This document shows positions 9,848-16,986 of a stretch of 37,324 nt of DNA, one piece after another. A program made the translations under genes and the position numbers. The notes under the pieces are model-generated. The model did not search any database and was not told the DNA's origin. It saw nothing but the letters and a program-made list of their open reading frames with translations. Every line of letters begins with the position of its first letter. Position 1 is the stretch's first letter. Source of the DNA: a virus; the IMG/VR virus record IMGVR_UViG_3300025102_000099, positions 1 to 37,324 of that record. One strand, 5' to 3'.

Positions 9848-10275
9848 TACCAATGGAATTATTGTCAATGTTAGCGTCTACTGTTTTAGGTGGTGTTATG
9901 TCTATCATGGCACAGAAAGGACAAGCAGAAGCTGAAAGAGAAAAGATGTTAATGCAAAGAGCAGATTTTGCAGCTAAACAGACTGACAAAGCCCGTAATG
10001 TATCTGACCCTCACACCAAACATACTAGACGATGGATAGCTTTGATGTGTGTATTTTCTATTATCGTAGTGCCAATTGTTGCACCAATATTTACTGACGT
10101 TAATGTGGCATATCAAATTGTAACTGAAGCTGATAGTGGTTGGTGGATATTTGGCTCTACTTATGAAACATCATATTTTGAAGAAGGTAATACAATTTTT
10201 ATAACAAACCTACAATCACACACAATATTCTCAATTATTGGGCTATATTTCGGTGGTTCTTTAACTAGGAAATAA
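9844..10275 (+). CDS. Membrane protein, holin-like candidate
   Basis: This 143-residue protein has three likely membrane segments: near the N-terminus (LLSMLASTVLGGVMSIMA), the middle (RWIALMCVFSIIVVPIVAPIF) and the end (IFSIIGLYFGGSLTRK). A charged helix rich in Lys, Glu and Gln lies between the first two. Short multi-spanning proteins with this C-terminal pattern occur in marine phages between ejection and lysis genes and are often called holins. Function is inferred; no endolysin is recognisable next to it. Confidence 0.5.
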   Translation: MIPMELLSMLASTVLGGVMSIMAQKGQAEAEREKMLMQRADFAAKQTDKARNVSDPHTKHTRRWIALMCVFSIIVVPIVAPIFTDVNVAYQIVTEADSGWWIFGSTYETSYFEEGNTIFITNLQSHTIFSIIGLYFGGSLTRK

Positions 10276-10276
10276 T

Positions 10277-10528
10277 ATGGTAGCTAAAAAATATCAAAAC
10301 AAAACTGGGGGATTAAACGAAGCTGGTAGAAAATATTTTAAAAATAAAACAGGAGCTAATCTTAAAAGACCGGTAACTGGCAAAGCACCAAAAGGCTCTA
10401 AAGCAGCAGCAAGAAGAAAGAGTTTTTGTGCAAGAATGGGGGGTGTTAAAGGCCCTATGAAAGATTCTAAGGGCAGACCAACAAGGAAAGCACTAGCACT
10501 TAGGAAATGGAAATGTCGCAAATCCTAA
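10277..10528 (+). CDS. Small basic conserved phage protein (DUF6321-like)
   Basis: An 83-residue, highly basic protein with the conserved run GGLNEAGRKYFKNKTGANLKRPVT, then KAAARRKSFCARMGGVKGPM and KALALRKWKC. This pattern is frequent in phages of aquatic bacteria and I recall it as DUF6321; no function is known. Two conserved cysteines could bind metal. It overlaps the next gene by 16 bases. Confidence 0.7.
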   Translation: MVAKKYQNKTGGLNEAGRKYFKNKTGANLKRPVTGKAPKGSKAAARRKSFCARMGGVKGPMKDSKGRPTRKALALRKWKCRKS

Positions 10529-11115
10529 CAAAACAATGTTTATGGGTAATGATAGTAATTATATTGGCTTATGGTATAGCTGACGCTATTGGTGATGTAA
10601 CAAGTTCAGGAGCTACTACTAATACTCAATCAAATAACGCAGGTTCAAATACTGCAATAACGGGTGGGTATGAATCGAGTACAACGTACCAATCGGGTTC
10701 TAGCTCTAACAGCACAACAAATAACGAAACAAATAATAGTACAAATACTAAAACAGCAGTTAACAGCTCGTCAGCACCTGCTATGAGTGTTTATGGTCAA
10801 GATAGCTGTGTTATACCACTTGCAGCAGGAATTACTGTAATCGGCTTCTCAGGCACGTTTGGGAGTTATTATGTAGACCCTAACTGCGAAAGAAGAAAGT
10901 CTGTATCAGTATTAGCTAAATTAGGTATGAAAGTCGCAGCAATATCTTTGATGTGTCAAGATGAAAATGTATGGGAAGCTATGATGATGGCAGGTACACC
11001 ATGTCCTATAGACGGACTAATTGGAGAAAAAGCTAAAGCTAAATGGGTTGAAAAACGCAAACAAGAATTAACAGGAGCTACTCAAGCTAAACCGAGTATG
11101 ACTTGGAATGATTAA
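10513..11115 (+). CDS. Exported or membrane-anchored protein of unknown function
   Basis: The ATG at 10513 lies 7 bases after AGGA and is preferred to the ATG at 10507, giving 200 residues. A hydrophobic N-terminal helix (LWVMIVIILAYGIADAIG) looks like a signal peptide or anchor. It is followed by a Ser/Thr/Asn-rich low-complexity region to about residue 95. The C-terminal part has four spaced cysteines (DSCVIPL, DPNCERR, SLMCQDE, TPCPIDG) that could form disulphides. It sits between a membrane protein and a small lipoprotein, so a role at the cell envelope during lysis or superinfection exclusion is possible. Confidence 0.55.
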   Translation: MSQILTKQCLWVMIVIILAYGIADAIGDVTSSGATTNTQSNNAGSNTAITGGYESSTTYQSGSSSNSTTNNETNNSTNTKTAVNSSSAPAMSVYGQDSCVIPLAAGITVIGFSGTFGSYYVDPNCERRKSVSVLAKLGMKVAAISLMCQDENVWEAMMMAGTPCPIDGLIGEKAKAKWVEKRKQELTGATQAKPSMTWND

Positions 11116-11257
11116 GCAATATGTCTTTAAAAAAACTGTGTTAACATTTTATTTATCAATCTTAATAACTGGTTGTGCTACACATTCAGTAACATTGGGA
11201 ACGATGGAGGTATGGGGCAACAACGAAATAAAAGTTGACGCACCCACAAAACAATGA
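11108..11257 (+). CDS. Small lipoprotein (49 aa)
   Basis: This ORF starts inside the last codons of the upstream gene and ends in ATGA with the next start. The N-terminus is MIKQYVFKKTVLTFYLSILITGCATHS: two lysines, a hydrophobic core and a lipobox ITGC, so cleavage before the Cys and lipid attachment are expected. The mature part would be only about 28 residues. It could be an outer-membrane spanin subunit or another envelope lipoprotein. One of the palindromic GTGTTAACA elements lies within its coding sequence. Confidence 0.7.
   Translation: MIKQYVFKKTVLTFYLSILITGCATHSVTLGTMEVWGNNEIKVDAPTKQ
11126..11147. repeat. Palindromic element 1
   Basis: Left arm TTTAAA (11126), 6-base spacer, core GTGTTAACAT (11138). 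It lies within the lipoprotein gene at the end of the late block, the most isolated copy. Confidence 0.6.
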
Positions 11258-13008
11258 AATACTTAGTATTGTTATTCATTTGTTTTCCTATTTCCCTGTT
11301 TGCTGAGCAGACAGGGAATTTGGTTATTAACGGAACTTTTGAGAACAACAACTCTAACAACTGGACTACATCAGGAGATGTTCAGGTATTAGGCGACTGT
11401 TGTGGCAGTAATTACGACCTAGAGTTTGGAGATAATGGCAGTATAGAACAATCATTTGCCCTCATATCAGATGATATTACTCAACCAATGCTCAACAACG
11501 GCATAACTTTAAACTCTAGTGTTTTAGTGCAAAATGGAGAATGTGGTGTTTCAGGTTGTTGGGGAGGTAGTGGACTAGCAGATACTTTTACAATAAGATT
11601 ACAAATAAAAGACTCAGATAGTAATGTATTGGCTACTACAACGCAGGAGAGAACTAATGTTACAGGAATTAATGGCAAAGATTTTACAGATAGTGTCTCG
11701 TATACAGGTATTGGTAGCAACATTGGAAATATTTTTATTAGTGGGTCTGACGCTAATAGTCCTGCTAATCTTGGCGGCCCTAATGTAGACAACATATCAG
11801 TTATCATGACTTATGATTCAACAGTATTATCAGCAATACAAACATCACATATAACAACTACTTTTCAAGAAGTAGAAGAAGTATTGTCTACAGAAATAGA
11901 AACAGTAGAATTTATACCATTAGAAGAAATAGTTTTTGAAGTATTTGAAGAACCTGAAATGGTAGCACAAATATTTGAAGAAATATTTATTGAAGAAATT
12001 AAAAAAGAAGAAATAAACACAGGTATTATTAACATATTTTTTGAGCCTGTCGAAACAATAGAATTAACAGAACTCCCACCTATTGAGAGTTTTGAAGAAA
12101 TACCTATGGAGGTAGCATATGAAGAACCAACGACCATCGAAGCGTTCTCAGCAAAAATCGAAAGCTTTGAAGAAAACATTGAAACAAGAGAAAGTTTTAA
12201 CAACACGCCAACAGGCGAAATCATACAAGAGTTCTTTGAAGAAGAACGGCAGACCCTCATCGAAACCGAAAACCCTAGCAGAATCTCTCAGCGAGAAACT
12301 CCACTTGAAGAAGTTCGAGGAGGAGTTGAAGAAGAAACAAATGTTGAAGAAACAGCAAGAGGAGGAAATGAACCTGCACCAAGAGAAAATGAAGAAAGAG
12401 TTGCTTCAGAGCCTACAGGAACAAGCACAGTCGCAGAAAATACACCTGAAACTGTGGAAGAAACTGAAAGCAATGTTTCTGAACCTGAAAGAGAAACTGC
12501 AGTTGCTTCTGAAGAAGTAGATGAAACTATCGGAGAAGGAGAAACAACAGATAGTGAACGAGGAAATGGAGGAACTGAAACAGTTGCTCAAAGAGAAGAA
12601 ACCCTCGAAAGCAGTAATACAGAGGTGGAAGAAAGCAGGGATAGTAGAAACACTACAGTCAATACTCAAACTATTTCAATAGAATCTATAGAAAAGAAAG
12701 TCAATGAAACTCTTAAACGAGTAGACCAAAGACTAATTGCCACTTCCCTCATAGTAGCAAGGGCTATGGAAAGCCCACTTTCTATAGACAATTACGGACA
12801 AACCAACAATAATATATTTAATAATCAATTAGTTATTGATGGAGGTAGCTATGATGACCAAAGAGAATACCTTGATTTGCGAGATATATATGCTGAGAAT
12901 CAAATTGCATATAGTGACCCTATTGCAACAAGTCAAAAGATTCTTCAGGAATCTATAGATAATCGCATAAGAGCAGAAGAACATTTAAAAAGAATAAGAG
13001 GATATTAA
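11254..13008 (+). CDS. Large secreted acidic protein, adhesin-like
   Basis: Residues 1-18 (MKYLVLLFICFPISLFAE) form a signal peptide. Residues about 20-190 resemble a carbohydrate-binding-like beta-sandwich (NLVINGTFENNNSNNWTTSGD, later GPNVDNISVIM). Residues about 200-470 are an extraordinarily Glu-rich tract with FEE and VEE repeats. The last 100 residues form a helical domain with VNETLKRVDQRLIATSLIVARAME. A secreted protein of 584 residues in a late operon is unusual. It may coat the infected cell or bind calcium or carbohydrate; no enzyme motif is visible. The start overlaps the lipoprotein stop. Confidence 0.6.
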   Translation: MKYLVLLFICFPISLFAEQTGNLVINGTFENNNSNNWTTSGDVQVLGDCCGSNYDLEFGDNGSIEQSFALISDDITQPMLNNGITLNSSVLVQNGECGVSGCWGGSGLADTFTIRLQIKDSDSNVLATTTQERTNVTGINGKDFTDSVSYTGIGSNIGNIFISGSDANSPANLGGPNVDNISVIMTYDSTVLSAIQTSHITTTFQEVEEVLSTEIETVEFIPLEEIVFEVFEEPEMVAQIFEEIFIEEIKKEEINTGIINIFFEPVETIELTELPPIESFEEIPMEVAYEEPTTIEAFSAKIESFEENIETRESFNNTPTGEIIQEFFEEERQTLIETENPSRISQRETPLEEVRGGVEEETNVEETARGGNEPAPRENEERVASEPTGTSTVAENTPETVEETESNVSEPERETAVASEEVDETIGEGETTDSERGNGGTETVAQREETLESSNTEVEESRDSRNTTVNTQTISIESIEKKVNETLKRVDQRLIATSLIVARAMESPLSIDNYGQTNNNIFNNQLVIDGGSYDDQREYLDLRDIYAENQIAYSDPIATSQKILQESIDNRIRAEEHLKRIRGY

Positions 13009-13009
13009 T

Positions 13010-13237
13010 ATGGGAGTTAAAGAATGGCTAGGAATAGGCTCACTCATTATTACATTACTGGGATTTGCAATCTTTCAAGGAAAGCTAATCGAAAGAATTA
13101 ATGTGCTTGAATCTCAAAAAGCAGTAGATATTAAACCTTTGACAGCAGACATTGCCATTAATAAAGCAGAGATAGCAGTATTAAACGCTAAAGTTAATGA
13201 AATGAAAGCAAGGTCAGACAACCCGTTAGGACAATAA
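13010..13237 (+). CDS. Membrane-anchored coiled-coil protein (75 aa), spanin- or holin-like
   Basis: A single membrane helix at residues 7-24 (LGIGSLIITLLGFAIFQG) is followed by a heptad-like helix (LIERINVLESQ.. IAINKAEIAVLNAKVNEM). This topology matches inner-membrane spanin subunits and some holin accessory proteins. It lies one base after the acidic secreted protein and one base before the small terminase. Together with the lipoprotein at 11108 it could form a two-part lysis complex, which is inferred from layout only. Confidence 0.5.
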   Translation: MGVKEWLGIGSLIITLLGFAIFQGKLIERINVLESQKAVDIKPLTADIAINKAEIAVLNAKVNEMKARSDNPLGQ

Positions 13238-13238
13238 T

Positions 13239-13736
13239 ATGCCAAAAAAAGCAGACTTAGATAAAGAAGCCAAGTTTATAGAATTTTTTTGTGAGGGAGA
13301 TACACAAGGAAACGCTAAAGCTAGTTGTATAAAAGCAGGTTGGGATAAAGATAAAAGCCCTAGCCAAATGGGTTCTTATCTTCGCAAAAAACTATCTAAC
13401 GAAATTAGAAAGAAAAACGAAGAAAGGATAGCATCTACTTCTAGTTACGCAATTAGCAGATTACAGGATATGTTAAATTCAGAACAAGATTCTGTAGTTT
13501 TAAATTCTGCAAGACTTGTTTTAGAACTAGGTAATTTTAATCCTCAGACTATAAACTTAAATATAGATGACACCAAACAAAAATCTGACGCAGAATTGAT
13601 GGAAGAATTAGCTGTTTTAGTTAAAGATATGCCCGGTTTTGCACCAAAACTTCAAGAAATGGAAGAAAAAAAATCTAAAAAAATTATAAAAACAGTAAAA
13701 AAACAATCACCTAAACCATCATTGACTAAACATTAA
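13239..13736 (+). CDS. terS: Terminase small subunit
   Basis: 165 residues. The N-terminal part (DKEAKFIEFFCEGDTQGNAKASCIKAGWDKDKSPSQMGSYLRKK) is a helix-turn-helix layout typical of small terminases that read the packaging site. A helical centre (ISRLQDMLNSEQDSVVLNSARLVLELGNF) would form the ring, and a flexible acidic then basic tail follows. It is the last gene of the rightward late block and ends tail-to-tail with a leftward gene, overlapping by a few bases. The large subunit is about 12 kb away at 25826, an unusual separation. Confidence 0.7.
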   Translation: MPKKADLDKEAKFIEFFCEGDTQGNAKASCIKAGWDKDKSPSQMGSYLRKKLSNEIRKKNEERIASTSSYAISRLQDMLNSEQDSVVLNSARLVLELGNFNPQTINLNIDDTKQKSDAELMEELAVLVKDMPGFAPKLQEMEEKKSKKIIKTVKKQSPKPSLTKH

Positions 13737-13942
13737 AGCTCATATTTGGGGTCATGGTATAGACCTTTCTGAGGTTTTTTTTGTAATTTACGTACTTTTA
13801 CTTCTTTGCGTGTAAAAGACACAGTTTCAGGTAATCTTTCGCTATCTTTAACAACTTTGTCAATCGCTTCTTCTTCCGAAACTGCACCAACTGCACCACT
13901 AAATACAACTGTTGCTCTATAACAGTAGTAATTTTTTTTCAT
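13733..13942 (-). CDS. Hypothetical 69-aa protein
   Basis: The last gene of the leftward block; its start overlaps the upstream stop by four bases (ATGA). A compact N-terminal beta/alpha part (CYRATVVFSGAVGAVSEEEAIDKVVKDSE) is followed by a basic tail. I do not recognise the family. It converges with the small terminase gene. Confidence 0.55.
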   Translation of the reverse strand: MKKNYYCYRATVVFSGAVGAVSEEEAIDKVVKDSERLPETVSFTRKEVKVRKLQKKPQKGLYHDPKYEL

Positions 13943-14460
13943 ACATCTCCTAATTTATCTAAAGCACTAATCTCAATATCTATTAATTTTTCCATAATTA
14001 TTTTATATTTTTCTTTATTGAAATCTTTTTCTTTTACACCAACAAAGCTAGACCTTATTAAATCTGTATATATAAAATTACCTTCATTGCAATGTGGGCA
14101 GTTTTCTACGGAATTTTTGAATAAAAGCACACCAGTTCCATTGCAGAATGGACATTTTGTTATAATAGATTCTGTTATACCGGCTTGTACGTAGTTTGAC
14201 ACCAAATCGTTTGACACCAAATCATCATTTACACCAAATAAAATTTCTAATTCTTTTACTAAATTAAAATATATTTTTCCACGAGAAGAATCATCATCTA
14301 AAAACTTAGATAAAACGTAATATAATTCATTGTTGTTTAATCTTGCGTAAGAAAGTTTTAAAAGCACATCTTCTGACGTAATAGAGTCGTGGCTCTTTGA
14401 CCTTGTGGAAGACAAATCACATGATGAGGGCAATAGTTTTGCTAATAATTCAGCTTTCAA
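13939..14460 (-). CDS. Zinc-finger protein, possible Q-type late antiterminator
   Basis: The ATG at 14529 would overlap the upstream gene by 80 bases. A TTG at 14460, with GGA-rich sequence just before it and an 11-base overlap, is a more economical start (173 residues). The centre carries CPFCNGTG and CPHCNEG, a two-knuckle zinc site like those of DnaJ and the phage Q antitermination proteins of the phage 21/933W type. The protein is otherwise helical and basic at the end. A regulator that lets polymerase read the single long late operon would fit. An alternative is another zinc-binding DNA or chaperone-related protein. Confidence 0.5.
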   Translation of the reverse strand: MKAELLAKLLPSSCDLSSTRSKSHDSITSEDVLLKLSYARLNNNELYYVLSKFLDDDSSRGKIYFNLVKELEILFGVNDDLVSNDLVSNYVQAGITESIITKCPFCNGTGVLLFKNSVENCPHCNEGNFIYTDLIRSSFVGVKEKDFNKEKYKIIMEKLIDIEISALDKLGDV

Positions 14461-14665
14461 GCTTCCAAATCCTAAATTTTTCTTTTGCAATAGTACGAAA
14501 AGACACTTTAATGCCTTTTTGCCAAGCATAATGTCTTACTGCGTCAACAATTTTATATTCATTTACCACAAAAGACTCCCCCTTTTTCATGTTAATCATA
14601 GCTTGTATATATTCATCATACTTGCTTCTAGCACTTAAATGAACATCTTTTTCTATCTTAATCAT
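14450..14665 (-). CDS. Hypothetical 71-aa protein
   Basis: The ATG at 14665 overlaps the end of the HNH gene by eight bases and is preferred to the upstream ATG at 14779, which would sit deep inside that gene. The product (MIKIEKDVHLSARSKYDEYI.., then VDAVRHYAWQKGIKVSFRTIAKEKFRIWKL) is basic and predicted helical then strand. It resembles small DNA-binding proteins of phage early operons. No named family is recognised. Confidence 0.6.
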   Translation of the reverse strand: MIKIEKDVHLSARSKYDEYIQAMINMKKGESFVVNEYKIVDAVRHYAWQKGIKVSFRTIAKEKFRIWKLES

Positions 14666-14933
14666 TATTTTTGTACCATTCGTATAGTTCTTCTTGTGTA
14701 CCAAATTTTTCTTCGAATGTTTTTTTATTATGGTGTACTCCGTCTTTGCCCCTATGATGTAAATAACAAAGCCCGACAAATTTTTTTTCGTTCCTCAATC
14801 CCATTCCTGCCCCCGTTAAATGATGAATTTCACATTCTGAAAAAACCCCATATATTTTAGCACATACAACACAACCAAATGACGCACATTTTTTATATTC
14901 TTCTCGGGTTTGTTTGTTGGGTTTCTTAGCCAT
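14658..14933 (-). CDS. Ref-like HNH nuclease (RecA-dependent nuclease family)
   Basis: The 91 residues contain CASFGCVVCAKIYG, then CEIHHLTGAGMGLRNEKKFVGLCYLHHRGKDGVH and a closing FEEKFGTQEELYEWY. The ordered Cys and His residues and the HH pair match the C-terminal domain of P1 Ref, which nicks DNA in RecA-bound D-loops, and its many phage homologues. It probably acts in recombination or processing of replication intermediates together with the annealing protein and exonuclease encoded on the other side of 16.3 kb. A palindromic element at 14935-14956 lies at its start codon, and no Shine-Dalgarno site is visible. Confidence 0.8.
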   Translation of the reverse strand: MAKKPNKQTREEYKKCASFGCVVCAKIYGVFSECEIHHLTGAGMGLRNEKKFVGLCYLHHRGKDGVHHNKKTFEEKFGTQEELYEWYKNND

Positions 14934-14934
14934 G

Positions 14935-14956
14935 TTTAAAAATTATGTGTTAACAC
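14935..14956. repeat. Palindromic element 2
   Basis: Left arm TTTAAA, 6-base spacer, perfect core GTGTTAACAC at 14947. It reaches the start codon of the leftward HNH gene. Confidence 0.75.
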
Positions 14957-15001
14957 ACTTAGCTATACTCCCCCCAAAGTGCAGACCTAAATGTCTGACA
15001 C

Positions 15002-15220
15002 TTAATCGTCAAACGGGCTTTCCTCTTTTTCTACTTCTGAAAGATAATCTACTTGTATATCCCATTTAGATTCTAAATCATCACAAAAATCATTAGCTTC
15101 TTTTTCGCTAAATCCTACTTCTTGCAATGCTCTCACAGAATAATTCCTGTTGTAGTCTTCCCCCGAGTTTTCTATTTCTTCTATTGTATCAAAATAAAAA
15201 TAATTACACGTTTTGCTCAT
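15002..15220 (-). CDS. Hypothetical acidic 72-aa protein
   Basis: The start overlaps the stop of the upstream gene by one base. The sequence is strongly acidic with EKEANDFCDDLESKWDIQVDYL; the C-terminus EEESPFDD-like tail is acidic and aromatic. The family is not recognised. The leftward operon likely pauses after it, since 68 bases with a palindromic element follow. Confidence 0.55.
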   Translation of the reverse strand: MSKTCNYFYFDTIEEIENSGEDYNRNYSVRALQEVGFSEKEANDFCDDLESKWDIQVDYLSEVEKEESPFDD

Positions 15221-15573
15221 CAGCTTAACTCCTGATAAAATTTCTTTTCTCTGCGTACATTTGCAGATTGTGTTCTAAATAAATCACAAAACAATTCAGC
15301 AGACTTAATTTTATGCCTTAAACCTATGTATTTTTCTTTAGCTTCAGCTATCAAGTCTATGTAATCTATCACTTTTTGTTGTGTGTTAGCGATAGCTTCT
15401 CTCTCTTTTTGCGTCATTTTGTCATTCATTAGCTTTAAATATTCCATATCTCTATGATATTTCATTTCTGAGTTATATTTTTCATATAAACTCTCCCATT
15501 TGGCAAGTTCTTGCCCTAGCTCAGATATTTTGTGAACGGCTTTTTCTAATGTTTCGTCCCCGAGCTTAATCAT
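15220..15573 (-). CDS. Coiled-coil protein of unknown function (117 aa)
   Basis: Nearly the whole length is charged helix with heptad pattern (ISELGQELAKWESLYEKYNSEMKYHRDMEYLKLM.., AEAKEKYIGLRHKIKSAELF). It is translationally coupled to both neighbours. Proteins of this shape occur in phage replication and recombination operons, but no function can be assigned. Confidence 0.55.
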   Translation of the reverse strand: MIKLGDETLEKAVHKISELGQELAKWESLYEKYNSEMKYHRDMEYLKLMNDKMTQKEREAIANTQQKVIDYIDLIAEAKEKYIGLRHKIKSAELFCDLFRTQSANVRREKKFYQELS

Positions 15574-15833
15574 TTTTCTTCTTTAGGCACGATTGCCATT
15601 CCCTCGTTATTTTTTGTATTTACCAATTCTGTCAAAAGCTTTTCAATGAGAGCCAAAATTTCTTTTTTCCCGTCTTCATTTCCCATAATATAATCTTCTT
15701 GTGAATATACACCTTTTTTTTCAGATACTTTTGTTTCACTTACATAGATTATATAAAGCTCCATTATTGCTTTCTCATAAGTTTCTTTTGTATTGTTGGC
15801 TAATAGCCTGTGGAATTCGTTCATATCTATCAT
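15570..15833 (-). CDS. Hypothetical 87-aa protein
   Basis: A small helical protein (MIDMNEFHRLLANNTKETYEKAIMELYIIYV..) coupled by four-base overlaps to the helicase-loader-like gene before it and the coiled-coil gene after it. The family is not recognised. Confidence 0.5.
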   Translation of the reverse strand: MIDMNEFHRLLANNTKETYEKAIMELYIIYVSETKVSEKKGVYSQEDYIMGNEDGKKEILALIEKLLTELVNTKNNEGMAIVPKEEK

Positions 15834-16276
15834 TTAATCACTCCTATTAATTTATTTTTTACTTTTGTTGGCAAACTATCAAAGTTCTCTTTCGTTTTGT
15901 GGCTTCGATAAAGCTCAACAAATCTTTCTTCTATTTTTTCGTAATCTTTTTCGCAAGTTTTGTTCAATTTTAATCCCCCGAGCATTTGGTAAACCTTGTT
16001 AGCCGTTTCATCTTTTACTTCTTTTCTGTTAAAAAAATCCAAAAGATACTTCTTAATTTCTAAACTAGAATCAGACAGGTTTTTAACCACATCACAAACT
16101 TGTGGCTTCCATTCGCTTGATTGTGTATGTACTGAAAATGCCCTGATACAGTCTTCCATTTGATATGTTCTCAAAGCTAACCAAAAAAATCCTTTTTGTG
16201 TGTTATTGAGTAATTTCTGTTTAGGATATGCTTTATCTACTAACTCGATAAAAGCCTTAAATTCTTGTTCTGTCAT
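15830..16276 (-). CDS. Helicase-loader-like / replisome organiser candidate
   Basis: 148 residues, first gene of the leftward block. The order EQEFKAFIELVDKAYPKQ, then QKGFFWLALRTYQMEDCIRAFSVHTQSSEWKPQVCDVVKNL follows the pattern of phage helicase loader proteins of the G39P type, in which a short helical domain ends in a W/F-P-x-I/V-x-D/E-V segment. Such proteins recruit the host replicative helicase to the phage origin. No phage helicase is found here, so it would have to use the host enzyme. The assignment rests on this pattern alone. Confidence 0.45.
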   Translation of the reverse strand: MTEQEFKAFIELVDKAYPKQKLLNNTQKGFFWLALRTYQMEDCIRAFSVHTQSSEWKPQVCDVVKNLSDSSLEIKKYLLDFFNRKEVKDETANKVYQMLGGLKLNKTCEKDYEKIEERFVELYRSHKTKENFDSLPTKVKNKLIGVIK

Positions 16277-16473
16277 TATTCCTTGTTCCTTAGTTATTTA
16301 TAACTTATTTATTAATAACTATAGTTAATTATAAATATATATGTTTATTTATATATAATTATACATACATAGTTATCTATAATTATTAGAAAGTCAATAT
16401 AAAAATTATTCAAATATTCCTTGCATTGTATAAATCTTTGTATTATTGTGGTATTTGAAACAAGGAGAAAACA
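16277..16473. promoter_or_regulatory. Divergent AT-rich intergenic region, possible promoters or origin
   Basis: About 200 bases between the leftward replication-like genes and the rightward recombination genes. It is almost only A and T, with TATA-rich runs and a 12-bp palindrome TAACTATAGTTA at 16316-16327. On the minus strand TTGACT lies near 16400 with weak -10 options. On the plus strand TATAAA and TATTAT lie upstream of AAGGAG. No copy of the GTGTTAACAC element is present. Divergent promoters are expected; an origin is possible. Confidence 0.4.
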
Positions 16474-16986
16474 ATGAAATTTGATAAAGAAACGAAAGTT
16501 TTTATGGAAACCTACGATTTAGACGAAAATCTATTTTGGGATTGTCATGGAAGCCCTATCCTTTTGCATAGAGGTTGGCTAAAAGTAGCCAATAAATTAG
16601 GCATTGCAGATTACGAACTTACCGAGATAGAATTTAATAGCCAAGCAGGAATTTGTGTTATCAAATGCTCTGCTACGTTAGACGGAATTACTCATACAGA
16701 CTACGGGGAATCTTCCCCAAAAAACAATACCAATGCTTATATTTGGGCAATGGCTATCAAAAGAGCAAAAGACAGAGTTATTAGGGAATTTACAAATGTG
16801 AGTGGTGTAGTTTATTCTGACGCAGATTTAGTAAAAGGAAAAGACGGAAAACTGCAAATGGCAGATAAAGTCGATGCTTTTGAAAGAACAACAGATGAAC
16901 AAGTAGCCGAAGCTATTGCAGAAGTCAAAAACATAAAAAACAAAAAGGTTATAAAAGATGAAAAATCTAAATCTAAGAAGCAGTAA
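16474..16986 (+). CDS. Rad52-like single-strand annealing protein
   Basis: 170 residues. The pattern FWDCHGSPILLHRGWLKVANKLGI, then beta strands, then GESSPKNNTNAYIWAMAIKRAKDRVIREF is the layout of Rad52-superfamily annealing proteins: a strand-rich core followed by a helix with A-x-K-R-A-x-x-R. The C-terminal tail is Lys-rich. It would anneal single strands produced by the exonuclease encoded immediately downstream, a Red-like pair. The start has AAGGAG nine bases before it. The family assignment is from motif reading only. Confidence 0.65.
   Translation: MKFDKETKVFMETYDLDENLFWDCHGSPILLHRGWLKVANKLGIADYELTEIEFNSQAGICVIKCSATLDGITHTDYGESSPKNNTNAYIWAMAIKRAKDRVIREFTNVSGVVYSDADLVKGKDGKLQMADKVDAFERTTDEQVAEAIAEVKNIKNKKVIKDEKSKSKKQ

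Noticed and set aside
12119-12520. 133-residue Lys/Gln-rich ORF on the + strand inside the acidic protein gene
   Set aside because: It is the GAA-rich repeat tract read in another frame; it has no ribosome site and no domain.
14450-14779. Full 109-residue version of the ORF starting at 14779
   Set aside because: It would overlap more than 120 bases of the well-supported HNH gene; the ATG at 14665 gives a normal short overlap.
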